Counted from the first letter of the stretch, positions 52,613 through 61,708 are shown. The stretch: 64,000 bases of DNA from JABDCI01 sp964475835 (GCA_964475835.1 CAYYYL010000001.1:132717-196716); one strand, 5' to 3'. The notes: generated by a model from the sequence alone, not told the origin. Program-made: numbers and translations.

Positions 52613-53953
52613 TCAAACTAGCCTGCGAAAGAAAGGCTCCGTCATGTGCTTTCCGACTTTTTTCACCAGGTCTCCATCCTCCAGCGCCTTTTTCAGTTCC
52701 CGGAAGGAAGCACCTGCCGCTTCCAGATAGCGGGTGATGATGTCGGATGTGTGGGCCAGAGTGAGGTAGTGGACTTTTGCGCCGAGAAAGCCACGTTTCA
52801 GATTTTGCTGAATATAGAAACTTTCCATCGCCTGAATCATGCGTGGGTCTGAATGCTTGAATTCGAGGATTTGCAGGGGAGGCCATCCGGCGAGTTCCAC
52901 GGGTACACCGGATTTACGGATGGCTTCACGAAGGCCGTCCTCCAGGAGTTTTCCCATTTTCCAGACATGATCGATGACGTCCGCCTGTTGAATTTTTTGA
53001 ATCGTTGCCAGACCGGCCACAGGACCGATGGAGTCGGTCCAATAGGTGCTGCTGATGAATTCATTCCACGTAGCCGCCATGAATTCCGTCAGTCCCACCA
53101 CGGCTCCGAGGGGGTGCCCGTTGGAAATTGTTTTTGCGAACACGGCAAGGTCGGGGGTGACGTTGAAATATTTCTGGGCGCCTCCCAGATGCATGCGAAA
53201 CCCCGTCACCACCTCATCGAAGATGAGCACGATTTTTTCCCGGGTACAGATCTCCCGGATCTCCTCGAGGAAACCCGAAACAGGTGGGTGATGACGTGTG
53301 GGCTCCATGATGACAGCTCCGATCTGTCCACGATGGGCGTTGATGGCGTCACGAAACGATTCAATGCGGTTGTATTCAAAGGGAATGATGGAATCCGAAA
53401 GAGCAGAAGGGACGCCCCGTGCGGGAATGCCCGGGAGGAGATGGTCGTTCAACGCGGCTCCCGAACGAAGATTGGCGGCGAGATACCAGTCGTGCCATCC
53501 ATGATAGCCGCAAAAAAGAACTTTGTCCCGGCCGCTATAACCGCGTGCGATGCGGATGGCGATGGCGTCGGCTTCACCGCCGCCGCGAGCAAACCGCACC
53601 TGCTCCGCGCAGGGAATAATTTGTGTCAACAGGGACGCCAGTTCGATTTCCTCGGGCGGATTCAGCATGCAGAAGGTGCCTCGTCGCACGGCATCTTCAA
53701 CAGCGGTACTCACGTCCGGATCGGCATGCCCCAGAATGGTGGCACCCACGTTTCCCGTCATGTCCGTCCACTCGTTGCCATCGACGTCCACAATCGAAAC
53801 TCCATGGGCTTCACGGAAGTAAACCGGCCAGACCCCCGGGGCCTGAATCTCCGGGCGCTTCGAGAGTAAATGGGTTCCCAGGGGGATGAGTTTTTTGGCG
53901 CGGTCGTAGAGGGTGTAACTTTTAACCGTCGATGGGAAGGATTCCGTGGACAT
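52613..53953 (-). CDS. class III aminotransferase of the glutamate-1-semialdehyde aminomutase type
   Basis: 446 residues. PLP lysine is Lys274 in LAVFAKTISNGHPLGAVVG, and the Asp of IFDEVVTGF binds the pyridine nitrogen. Typical NSGTEA is here RGGGEADAIAIRIAR, a variant I associate with GSA-like enzymes of carbohydrate clusters rather than HemL itself. An HGWHDWYLA block is present. In GSA mutase the reaction is an intramolecular amino shift. Here I infer transfer or a shift of an amino group on a sugar or sugar-acid. It is divergent from the SDR-cytidylyltransferase-NeuB set, 86 bases away. Confidence 0.83.
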   Translation of the reverse strand: MSTESFPSTVKSYTLYDRAKKLIPLGTHLLSKRPEIQAPGVWPVYFREAHGVSIVDVDGNEWTDMTGNVGATILGHADPDVSTAVEDAVRRGTFCMLNPPEEIELASLLTQIIPCAEQVRFARGGGEADAIAIRIARGYSGRDKVLFCGYHGWHDWYLAANLRSGAALNDHLLPGIPARGVPSALSDSIIPFEYNRIESFRDAINAHRGQIGAVIMEPTRHHPPVSGFLEEIREICTREKIVLIFDEVVTGFRMHLGGAQKYFNVTPDLAVFAKTISNGHPLGAVVGLTEFMAATWNEFISSTYWTDSIGPVAGLATIQKIQQADVIDHVWKMGKLLEDGLREAIRKSGVPVELAGWPPLQILEFKHSDPRMIQAMESFYIQQNLKRGFLGAKVHYLTLAHTSDIITRYLEAAGASFRELKKALEDGDLVKKVGKHMTEPFFRRLV

Positions 53954-54039
53954 GAGATCAATGTTCAGTGTCGCGCTTGGCGTTTTGCTTTCAAGGAAAA
54001 ATCTTTTCTTTGGGGGCCCGGGAGGTAATCCTTGGTGAA

Positions 54040-54846
54040 ATGGCTGAAACCCTGGAGTTTGATGGAAAGGTCGCCCTGGTTTCAGGAGGACTGGGCCTCC
54101 TTGGATGCCGTGTGGCCCGCCGTCTTGCGGAGGAGGGGGCCACGGTGATCCTGGTTGATCTCGCGTCTCCTGTTCTCTTCCGGAAGCAGTTTCAAAAGAC
54201 TTTCGTCACAGTGCACCGGCGCATTCACTATGTCTGTTGTGACATCACGTCGGAACAAAAACTCAACGGGATGATTTCCCGGATGGCCGGAAAGTTTCCC
54301 CGCATCGACATTCTCATTAACAACGCAGCCCTGAATCCGACGGTGGAAAAAAAACAGCATGGAGACAGTTTCTTCGAACCCCGGCTCTGGCGCCGTGCCG
54401 TGGATGTAAATCTTACAGGACAGATGCTTCTCACCTTCGCGTGTCTGCCTCATATGGACCCCCCGTCGCGTGGCGTATCCAAAATCATCAACGTGGCGTC
54501 CATGATGTCCGTGAGACCTCCGCGAAATGAAACGTATCAGCGCTGGAAACCGGGTTATGTGAAGCCCCTTTACTATCCCGTGACCAAAGCCGCATTGGTG
54601 ATGTGCACCACGTATCTTGCCTCGCACCTGGCGGGACGACGGATCACGGTGAATGCGATTTCGCCCGGGGGCATCGAAAACGCCCAGCCCGCAGCCTTTC
54701 GGAAATCGTACAACAGGACCGTGCCTCTGCGACGGATGGCACGTCTCGATGAGATTGTGGATGCCACTCTTTTTCTTTCCAGCACCCGCAGCGACTATAT
54801 CAACGGTCACAACCTTGTTGTGGATGGCGGCTGGAGCATCGCCTGA
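54040..54846 (+). CDS. short-chain dehydrogenase/reductase
   Basis: 268 residues from ATG 54040, after GGAGG at 54021; the ORF is open from 53968. Classical SDR: ALVSGGLGLLGCRVARRLAEEGA, NNAALNP, then Ser in NVASMMSV and YYPVTKAALVM (YxxxK), followed by NAISPGGI. The length and motifs fit the PtmA-like SDRs of nonulosonate clusters, which sit beside the NeuB and CMP-sugar genes, and here the cytidylyltransferase gene follows after 2 bases. The actual sugar substrate is inference. Confidence 0.86.
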   Translation: MAETLEFDGKVALVSGGLGLLGCRVARRLAEEGATVILVDLASPVLFRKQFQKTFVTVHRRIHYVCCDITSEQKLNGMISRMAGKFPRIDILINNAALNPTVEKKQHGDSFFEPRLWRRAVDVNLTGQMLLTFACLPHMDPPSRGVSKIINVASMMSVRPPRNETYQRWKPGYVKPLYYPVTKAALVMCTTYLASHLAGRRITVNAISPGGIENAQPAAFRKSYNRTVPLRRMARLDEIVDATLFLSSTRSDYINGHNLVVDGGWSIA

Positions 54847-54848
54847 AC

Positions 54849-55595
54849 ATGCGAGCGTCGTCGCAACTCCCGGTCATTGTCCAGGCTCGCATGGGATCGA
54901 GCCGCCTGCCTGGAAAGGTGTTGAAACCGGTTCTGGGTCGGCCGCTTCTGGAGCTCCTTGTTCAGCGTTTGCGACGGTCATATCAATGCGGGGAAATTTG
55001 CATCGCGACCACCACACACCCGCAGGACGATGTGATTGAGGCCTTTTGCCGTGAGCGATTGATCGATTGTTTTCGAGGAAGCGAGGACGATGTGCTGGAC
55101 CGCTATCATCAGGTGATCGGAAAACTTGGCGTTCCACGATTCGTGAGAATCACCGCCGATTGCCCCCTGGCGGATCCCGCGGTGATTGACCGGGTGATTG
55201 AGAAAACCCTTGAGGTTGATGCCGATGTGGGAACCAACATCGATCCCCCGACATATCCCGACGGATTGGATGTCTATGTGATCACCGCAAAGGCCCTGGA
55301 AGTGGCATGGAAAGAAGCGCGGGATGCGGGGGAACGCGAACATGTGACGCCCTTTTTCTGGGCCAACCGGGAGCGATTTCGAATCGTCAATGTGGCCCAT
55401 GATAACGATCTCTCCCGCAGCGAGCGCTGGACCCTCGACTATCCCGAAGATCTCCGGTTTGTACAACGCGTGTATGAGGAGCTCTATCCGGCTAACCCCG
55501 GTTTTGGCATGCGTGATGTGCTTCGACTCGAAGATCGGATACCGGAGTTGCGCCAGTGGATGTCGGGGTTGCTTCCCCACAACAGTTTCAAGTAG
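54849..55595 (+). CDS. SpsF-like cytidylyltransferase-family protein
   Basis: 248 residues. The N-terminal signature VIVQARMGSSRLPGKVLKPV is the nucleotide-binding loop of the SpsF/acylneuraminate-cytidylyltransferase family. ATTTHPQDDVIEAFC, FRGSEDDVLDRYHQV and RITADCPLADPAVID are also characteristic. It is predicted to load a sugar acid or nonulosonate with CMP, or to be a related sugar nucleotidyltransferase. It is the second of three genes and precedes the NeuB fusion by 65 bases. Confidence 0.88.
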   Translation: MRASSQLPVIVQARMGSSRLPGKVLKPVLGRPLLELLVQRLRRSYQCGEICIATTTHPQDDVIEAFCRERLIDCFRGSEDDVLDRYHQVIGKLGVPRFVRITADCPLADPAVIDRVIEKTLEVDADVGTNIDPPTYPDGLDVYVITAKALEVAWKEARDAGEREHVTPFFWANRERFRIVNVAHDNDLSRSERWTLDYPEDLRFVQRVYEELYPANPGFGMRDVLRLEDRIPELRQWMSGLLPHNSFK

Positions 55596-55660
55596 TCGGA
55601 AAAAGTGCCTGATCTTCGCCCCTAATCGGTTTAAATTCATCGAACGCCACATCCACCTCC

Positions 55661-57922
55661 ATGACCTCCCGCCATCTTGTCATCGAACGTGACGTCCGTC
55701 GTTATACCACGCTGGTGGACGATACGATCCGGTCCGCCCTGCAGAGGATCACCGAGAACAAATCCGGGTTTGTGTTCGCGGTTCGTGAATCGGGTATTCT
55801 TGAAGGCATTTTAACGGACGGTGATGTTCGTCAGGCTTTGGTTTCGAGGCCGGATTTGCAACTGGACCAACCGGTGATGAAAATCATCAACACACGCTTC
55901 GTTTCTGCGAAGGTGGGAACCCCGGTGGCACGCCTTCGCGATCTTTTTTCCGATGTCATCCGTGTTGTTCCTTTGCTGGACGACCAATCCCGTCTGAAGG
56001 CACTGGCGCGGTTGCATGACGATGTGTTTCAGATCGGAGGGCGTGTCATTTCGGAAGACAGCGGCACCTTTGTGATCGCCGAGATCGGGATCAATCACAA
56101 CGGGCAATATGATATGGCCAGGCGTCTGGTGGATGCCGCAGTGGAGGCGGGGGCGGACTGCGCCAAGTTTCAAATGCGAGATTTGTCCGCGCTTTATGGG
56201 AACGCCGGCAATGCCAATGATCTGCGCGAGGATCTGGCTTCCCAATACACCCTCGATCTGTTGAACCGGTTTCAGTTGAGCGAAAAGGAGATGTTTGAAC
56301 TTTTCGACCATTGCCGGGGCGCCGGGATCATGCCTCTTTGTACTCCATGGGATCTACCGAGTCTGCAACGGCTCGAAAGTTACGGGCTTCCAGGTTACAA
56401 AATCGCCTCCGCGGATCTGACCCATCACGATTTGATCGAAGCCGTTGCGGCGACGGGACGCCCCCTCATCTGTTCCACCGGAATGTCGACGGAGCATGAA
56501 ATTGTGGAGACGGTGGAGCTCCTTCATCGTCATGCAGCGAGTTACGCGCTCCTGCATTGCAATTCGACGTATCCGGCTCCGTTCAAAGATATCCATCTGG
56601 GCTACATGGACCGATTGAAGCAGATCGGGGAATGTATGGTCGGGTATTCCAGTCACGAAAGAGGATATCACGTGGTTCTCGCTGCCGTCGCGCGCGGTGC
56701 CCGGATCATTGAAAAACATATCACCCTCGACCGGAGCATGGAGGGGAATGACCACAAGGTCAGTCTACAGCCGTCCGAGTTTCAAACGATGGTCCGGGAA
56801 ATCCGTGAGGTGGAGACGGCGTTCGGAACCTCCTCGACGCGCTCAATGAGTCAGGGGGAGCGGATGAATCGGGAGAGTCTATCCAAGAGCTTGGTTCTTA
56901 ATCGCGATCTCGCGGCCGGGGAGGTGATCACCGCAGAGATGATCGAGGTCAAAAGTCCCGGAAAAGGCCTCCAGCCCAATCGTCGTCGGGATTTGATTGG
57001 AAGAAAGGCGCGCCGGGCTTTTTGTGCGGGCGATTGTTTTTTTGAAAGCGATGTCTCGGATGATGAAACGGTCCCGAGGTCCTACACCTTTCGCCGGACG
57101 TGGGGAATTCCCGTGCGATTTCACGATTTTCAATCGCTCGCACCCCTCAGCAATCCGTCCCTGCTGGAATTTCATCTCAGTTACAAGGATCTCGAAGCGG
57201 ATTTCGATCCGTTTTTTACCGCACCCCTCGGCCAGTCGCTTGTGGTGCACAGCCCGGATATCTTTGCCGGGGATCACTTGCTGGATCTCGCTTCATGCGA
57301 CGAGAAGCACCGCCGGCGCTCTGTTCAGGAACTTCAGCGTGTGGTGGATCTCACGCGCAATTTGCAGACTTATTTCAAAGGAAAAAAACAGCCCCGCGTG
57401 GTGGCAAGCCTGGGTGGTTTTACAAGGGATGGATTTTCATCACCGAAGGAAAAGCGGACGATGTACGCACGCGTCGGTTCCAGTCTGAAGGAACTTCAAT
57501 TGGATGGGGTGGAGTTGCTCGCGCAGACCCTTCCTCCCTTTCCGTGGTATTTTGGAGGACAGCTTTATCTGAATCTCTTTGTCGATCCCGAGGACACCGC
57601 GGCGTTTTCACAGAAATACGGATTCGGACTCTGTCTGGACACCTCCCATACGAAACTCGCGTGCAACCATTTTCACTGGTCGTTTGTCCGGGCGGTTGAA
57701 AAACTGGGACCTCATGCGCGCCATCTCCATCTGGTGGACGCGCGCGGAGTGGACGGTGAGGGCGTGCAGATCGGTGACGGCGAAATTGATTTTGAAGCCC
57801 TGGCGGAAACGCTCCAACGCGTCGCCCCCGACGCCTCCTTTATTCCAGAAATCTGGCAGGGGCACAAAAACAGGGGGGAAGGATTCTGGAAGGCCCTCGA
57901 GCGCCTGGAGAAATGGTTTTAG
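55661..57922 (+). CDS. four-module protein: CBS pair, NeuB synthase, SAF, xylose-isomerase-like TIM barrel
   Basis: 753 residues, about twice a normal NeuB. Residues 1-120 are a CBS pair (GILEGILTDGDVRQAL). Residues about 135-375 are the NeuB barrel with FVIAEIGINHNGQYDMA, GADCAKFQMRD, MPLCTPWDLPSL, ICSTGMST, CNSTYPAP and ITLDRSMEGNDHKVSL, i.e. intact catalytic positions. Residues about 407-465 form a SAF domain (LNRDLAAGEVITAEMIEVKSPGKG). From 481 a second TIM barrel of the xylose-isomerase/AP-endonuclease-2 type follows: LVVHSPDIFAG, QPRVVASLGG, FGLCLDTSHTKLA and HLHLVDARGVDGEGVQIGDGEIDFEAL with metal-type His, Asp and Glu. It likely condenses PEP with an amino-sugar; the extra barrel may isomerise the substrate or product. 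No frameshift. Confidence 0.88.
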   Translation: MTSRHLVIERDVRRYTTLVDDTIRSALQRITENKSGFVFAVRESGILEGILTDGDVRQALVSRPDLQLDQPVMKIINTRFVSAKVGTPVARLRDLFSDVIRVVPLLDDQSRLKALARLHDDVFQIGGRVISEDSGTFVIAEIGINHNGQYDMARRLVDAAVEAGADCAKFQMRDLSALYGNAGNANDLREDLASQYTLDLLNRFQLSEKEMFELFDHCRGAGIMPLCTPWDLPSLQRLESYGLPGYKIASADLTHHDLIEAVAATGRPLICSTGMSTEHEIVETVELLHRHAASYALLHCNSTYPAPFKDIHLGYMDRLKQIGECMVGYSSHERGYHVVLAAVARGARIIEKHITLDRSMEGNDHKVSLQPSEFQTMVREIREVETAFGTSSTRSMSQGERMNRESLSKSLVLNRDLAAGEVITAEMIEVKSPGKGLQPNRRRDLIGRKARRAFCAGDCFFESDVSDDETVPRSYTFRRTWGIPVRFHDFQSLAPLSNPSLLEFHLSYKDLEADFDPFFTAPLGQSLVVHSPDIFAGDHLLDLASCDEKHRRRSVQELQRVVDLTRNLQTYFKGKKQPRVVASLGGFTRDGFSSPKEKRTMYARVGSSLKELQLDGVELLAQTLPPFPWYFGGQLYLNLFVDPEDTAAFSQKYGFGLCLDTSHTKLACNHFHWSFVRAVEKLGPHARHLHLVDARGVDGEGVQIGDGEIDFEALAETLQRVAPDASFIPEIWQGHKNRGEGFWKALERLEKWF

Positions 57923-57927
57923 CCCGG

Positions 57928-57951
57928 ATTTCTCACGTCCGGGTGAGAAAT
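57928..57951. terminator. hairpin between convergent gene sets
   Basis: ATTTCTCAC, loop GTCCGG, GTGAGAAAT: a 9-bp perfect stem and 6-base loop. It lies in the 36-base gap between the NeuB-fusion stop (57922) and the E1 beta stop (57959). No long T-run follows on either strand, so a bidirectional terminator role is tentative. Confidence 0.5.
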
Positions 57952-57958
57952 ATACAGG

Positions 57959-59002
57959 TTAGAACGGCCCCTTGAAATTCTTTTCGTAGCTGAAGAATTC
58001 CTCATTTCCGAGATCGGTCGGACTCAGATCGAGCATCTTTTCCACCGTGCGGATGATATTGACGGCCGAGGCGTAGTAGAGATTTTCGAGGGGACGCGTG
58101 GTGGGACATGGGACGTGTGCAAATCCCAGCCGTTCCACGGGTTTTTTCAAATCCCCGAAGCAGCGATGATGCACGATAGCCGCCAGCTCCGCGCTGAATC
58201 CGCAAAACACCCAGTCGTAGTCCGCGATGATGCAGAGGCCGGTTTTTTTCACGGAATCCACGATCTTTGTCTCCTCCAGTGGGGCGATGGTACGGATATC
58301 GACGATTTCCAGCTCCACGCCGCGACGGGACAGAACTTCGGCGGCTTTCAATGCCTCCACGGTCATCCAGGAGGTGGTCACCACGGTGAGGGATTTCCCA
58401 GGGCGAACCACGCGGGTGAGTCCCAGTGGTACTTCGAGGGTTTCATCGACGAGACCCGACACGTCGTAGAGCCAGCGATGCTCCAGGAAGATCACAGGAT
58501 TTTCATCGCGGATGGATGCGCGGAGCAGACTGTAGCCGTCCTGCGGTTTGCTGGGCATCACCACCTTGAGTCCTGGAATGTGAGCAAAAAAGGTGTGAAG
58601 CGACTTGCTGTGCTGGGCGGATTGACCCCAGCCGCGTCCGATGACGGCGCGAATGACGAGAGGCAGCTTCAATTTGCCACCGCTCATGTAGCGCATGCAG
58701 GAGATCATGTTCACGATTTGATTCATACCCAGGAGCATGAAGTCGGCGCGGATGTGAACGAGTATGGGACGCAGTCCTGATATCGCGGCGCCCATGGTGA
58801 CACCCGTGAGGGCGTCCTCCGAGAGCGGGGAGCCAAAGCAACGCTTTGGCCCGAATTTTTCGAGGAGATTTTTGGTGCTGCCAAAAATGCGCTTATGATC
58901 GGGAACATCGAGGCCGAAAATGAACACGGAAGGATCCGCCTCCATCTCGCGGATCATGGCGAGGTTGATCGCCTCACGAAAGGTCATGGTGGTCGAACTC
59001 AT
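57959..59002 (-). CDS. TPP-dependent dehydrogenase E1 beta-type subunit
   Basis: 347 residues of the transketolase-like pyrimidine-binding plus C-terminal folds. TFREAINLAMIREMEADPSVFIFGLDV, then FGSPLSEDALTGVTMGAAISGLRPI with the Glu that activates TPP. IGRGWGQSAQHSKSLHTFFAHIPGLKVVMPSKPQDGYSLL is a typical E1 beta block, and VDIRTIAPLEETKIVDSVKKTG the C-terminal domain. It lies 13 bases downstream of the alpha subunit. No E2 or E3 gene is nearby and the neighbours are sugar genes, so it probably works without lipoyl transfer, e.g. as a carboligase or acyl donor. That is inference. Confidence 0.88.
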   Translation of the reverse strand: MSSTTMTFREAINLAMIREMEADPSVFIFGLDVPDHKRIFGSTKNLLEKFGPKRCFGSPLSEDALTGVTMGAAISGLRPILVHIRADFMLLGMNQIVNMISCMRYMSGGKLKLPLVIRAVIGRGWGQSAQHSKSLHTFFAHIPGLKVVMPSKPQDGYSLLRASIRDENPVIFLEHRWLYDVSGLVDETLEVPLGLTRVVRPGKSLTVVTTSWMTVEALKAAEVLSRRGVELEIVDIRTIAPLEETKIVDSVKKTGLCIIADYDWVFCGFSAELAAIVHHRCFGDLKKPVERLGFAHVPCPTTRPLENLYYASAVNIIRTVEKMLDLSPTDLGNEEFFSYEKNFKGPF

Positions 59003-59014
59003 GGGAAAATGGGG

Positions 59015-59977
59015 TCAGTCGGCAAAGACATCGGTGAAAAGTTCCTCGGGAGCGGGAAAGGGGGCGGCCTGCGCCTTTTTCACACTCGCCTCGATCTGGG
59101 CCTTCACCTCTGTCTGGATCTGTTTCACTTCCGATTCACAATTCAGAGTTGCGAGGTGTTTTTGAAAATTGGCAACGGGATCGCGCTGGATTTTTTCCTC
59201 CGGGGAGGGACGCTGCCGGTAGCCCACATCGAAATCCTCGTTGGGTCCCACATGTTCGAGGTAACGCAGGTAGGTGAAGTGCAGGAAGCCCGGCTTGGGC
59301 TGGCTCAACATGGCGGTTTTGACCGCTTCGGTATGTCGTATCACTTCGAGCAGATCCGTGCCGTCTCCCGAGCTGCAGTGACAGTCAAATGCCTGGACCG
59401 CCTGCTGGATCGACTTGTGTCCCCGGCGTTCCCTTCCCTGCGAGTGAATGGCGAGATCGTTGTCCTCGCATACAAACAGCACACGAAGTTGATGAAGACA
59501 TGCGAAATTCACGCTTTCAAAAAAGACACCTTCCTCCATGGCGCCGTCTCCGAAGGTGACAACGGTCCATTGTTCCGAACCCCGGTACTTGGCGGCGAGG
59601 GCGGCGCCCACGGCGGTGGGAATGGTGGTAGCCACCACGGCGGACGTGCAAAGAAGTCCCTTTTCCGGGGCGGTGAGATGCATCGAACCAGCCTTGCCGC
59701 GTCCGGGGCCGGTTACGCGTCCGTAGAGTTCTCCAAAAAAGGAATCTGTATCCCCGGTGAGCATGAGGTAGAGCGTATGATTGCGATACGTGCCGAAGTA
59801 TCCGGTATCCGGGGGAAGGCAGTGGCCGATGCCGATGGGAATGGCTTCACCACCGATTCCCAAATGGACCGGAGTCTTGAGATCATTGGATGCGTAGACT
59901 TCACGGATCTTTTCCTCCGAGAGCCGGGCCAGAAGAAGCTTGCGGTAGAGATTGAGGGCGTCTGCTTTCGACATCAT
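59015..59977 (-). CDS. TPP-dependent dehydrogenase E1 alpha-type subunit
   Basis: 320 residues. The TPP/Mg motif is VVTFGDGAMEEGVFFESVNFACLHQLRVLFVCEDNDLAIHS (GDG...N). HLGIGGEAIPIGIGHCL and RVTGPGRGKAGSMHL are standard alpha-subunit motifs. The length is short compared with pyruvate E1 alpha, close to acetoin-dehydrogenase type proteins. Its start overlaps the preceding nucleotidyltransferase stop as ATGA, so it belongs firmly to the sugar operon. Partner of the E1 beta gene. Confidence 0.88.
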   Translation of the reverse strand: MMSKADALNLYRKLLLARLSEEKIREVYASNDLKTPVHLGIGGEAIPIGIGHCLPPDTGYFGTYRNHTLYLMLTGDTDSFFGELYGRVTGPGRGKAGSMHLTAPEKGLLCTSAVVATTIPTAVGAALAAKYRGSEQWTVVTFGDGAMEEGVFFESVNFACLHQLRVLFVCEDNDLAIHSQGRERRGHKSIQQAVQAFDCHCSSGDGTDLLEVIRHTEAVKTAMLSQPKPGFLHFTYLRYLEHVGPNEDFDVGYRQRPSPEEKIQRDPVANFQKHLATLNCESEVKQIQTEVKAQIEASVKKAQAAPFPAPEELFTDVFAD

Positions 59978-60726
59978 GGGCGGGTGGGGAGATCGAGTTT
60001 CGAAAAAAGGTGCTGGATGGGGCCAAGTTGCTGATCAAACCGTGCATAGCAATCCGGGATGCCAATATCCATTAAATTCCCGGAAGACTTGAAGACATGG
60101 ATGTGGTTGGCGGAGTGTGTGAAGATTTTTTTTTCCAGGTCGAAAAATCCATCCGGCCAGTCGGACGCAAGTCGGGGATTCAATACGTAAATTCCCCCGT
60201 TGATCCATCCGTCCACAGCCTCATCCTCGGTTGAAAATCCTCCGATTTCCTCCCGGGCGTTCACCACGAGCCGCCCCTTCTGTCTGGCTCCGCCGATTAC
60301 GTGGCTGGCGGGTATGGCCAGTAGCGTGAAATCGGAGCTCCGGGCGGAGTGGGCCGAGCACATGGGCTCCAATTTCTGGGAAACATAGGAATCCCCGTTG
60401 GCCACCAAACATACAGGGGATTGGACATGGGAAAGCGCATGCTTCAATCCACCGCCGGTCCCCATCGGCTGGGGTTCGATCACGACCTCTAGCCGATCGA
60501 AGTCTGCTGAGTGTCTGGCTGCGAATTCCTGAAACTGGTCTGCAAGATGATGCGCGGCGAGAACGAAGCGTCGAAATCCCTCCTGCCGCCACTGGTGAAG
60601 CAGGCGGAGGAGAAAAGGGCTGCCTCCAATGGGAAGCAGCGGTTTTGGGGTGAGCTGCGTCATGTTTCCCAGGCGCGTGCCCTTGCCCCCGCAGAGCACG
60701 ATGAAATCCACCGAATCAATTCTCAT
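59974..60726 (-). CDS. hddC: heptose-1-phosphate guanylyltransferase-like sugar nucleotidyltransferase
   Basis: 250 residues. DFIVLCGGKGTRLGNMTQLTPKPLLPIGG is the nucleotide-binding loop of the NTP_transferase family, with VCLVANGDSY carrying the metal Asp, and GWINGGIYVL. Its closest named homologue by motif and context is HddC (D-glycero-D-manno-heptose-1-phosphate guanylyltransferase). It overlaps the GHMP kinase by 11 bases, exactly the HddA-HddC pairing. Phosphatase GmhB and isomerase GmhA are not in the window. Assignment relies on the pairing. Confidence 0.82.
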   Translation of the reverse strand: MRIDSVDFIVLCGGKGTRLGNMTQLTPKPLLPIGGSPFLLRLLHQWRQEGFRRFVLAAHHLADQFQEFAARHSADFDRLEVVIEPQPMGTGGGLKHALSHVQSPVCLVANGDSYVSQKLEPMCSAHSARSSDFTLLAIPASHVIGGARQKGRLVVNAREEIGGFSTEDEAVDGWINGGIYVLNPRLASDWPDGFFDLEKKIFTHSANHIHVFKSSGNLMDIGIPDCYARFDQQLGPIQHLFSKLDLPTRP

Positions 60727-61708
60727 CGTTGTGGAAAATCACCTGCGCACCCGTGTTGTCTACTTTAAATGGCACCCACACACGGATTTTAGAGAGCGCC
60801 TTCCGGATGTGCTCATGACGGTAGGGAGGCGCGAAAAACATGATGAACCCGCCTCCACCTGCACCGAGGATCTTGCCTCCGTATGCACCGGCTTTTTTCG
60901 CGGCTTCATAAATCTCATCGATGCTGTCGTTGGAAACCCCGGGTGCGATGGACCTCTTCAACTTCCAGCTTCGATCGAGCAGTTCCCCGATTTTTGGAAG
61001 ATCTGCGCGAGATTGAAAGAGACCGACCGCCTCCTTCGCGATGCCATGAATTTCGCTTACGCACGACTTGCCGCTCTGGATTTTTTCGATCTGAGTGCCG
61101 GCGAGGTCGGTTGCGAATCGGGTGATGCCTGTGAACCCCAGCAAAACATGATCCTCAAGTGCCGCCGTGTAGTCGGGAGGCAGGATGAGAGGTTCGACGA
61201 TATAGTCCCCATCGCGTTGGATATGAATGACCCGCATGCCCCCGTGCGCGGCGAAAATTTGATCCTGCACGCCCACGTTCTCCTTCAACACCTGCTGCTC
61301 CACTTGGATCGCATGGTCGGCAAGGGACTTTTTGGTGGGCATCTGGTGACGAAGGGCGTGGAGTCCGAGCAGAAGGCCCACGGTGAAGGAGGAGCTCGAA
61401 CCCAGCCCCGAGCGGGCGGGAAGATCACCATCGTGATGAATCTCAAGTCCATCCTCAACCCCGAGATATTGCAGGCATCCGCGAATGGCGGGGTGTTGAA
61501 CGTCCTGATTCTTCGAGACCAGCTCCGTGCGCGAATAGACGATGCGCGTCTGATATTCGAAAAAGGGGGGGAGCGGTCGGCAGGAGATGTAACAGTACTT
61601 TCGGAATGTGGTGCCCACCACCAGGCCTCCGTTCTCCTCGAACCACGCCCGGTAGTCGGTGCCACCGCCGAAAAACGAAAGCCGGAATGGAGTGCGGGTG
61701 ATGATCAT
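60716..61708 (-). CDS. hddA: heptose-7-phosphate kinase-like GHMP kinase
   Basis: 330 residues. TPFRLSFFGGGTDYRAWFEENGG is the first GHMP block and characteristic of HddA-type kinases. The phosphate loop is PARSGLGSSSSFTVGLL, and the last motif GAGGGGFIMFF. Predicted to phosphorylate D-glycero-D-manno-heptose-7-phosphate at C1, for the GDP-heptose route. It is the first of four coupled genes (kinase, nucleotidyltransferase, E1 alpha, E1 beta). An epimerase gene lies upstream beyond a 146-bp repeat. Confidence 0.86.
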   Translation of the reverse strand: MIITRTPFRLSFFGGGTDYRAWFEENGGLVVGTTFRKYCYISCRPLPPFFEYQTRIVYSRTELVSKNQDVQHPAIRGCLQYLGVEDGLEIHHDGDLPARSGLGSSSSFTVGLLLGLHALRHQMPTKKSLADHAIQVEQQVLKENVGVQDQIFAAHGGMRVIHIQRDGDYIVEPLILPPDYTAALEDHVLLGFTGITRFATDLAGTQIEKIQSGKSCVSEIHGIAKEAVGLFQSRADLPKIGELLDRSWKLKRSIAPGVSNDSIDEIYEAAKKAGAYGGKILGAGGGGFIMFFAPPYRHEHIRKALSKIRVWVPFKVDNTGAQVIFHNDEN

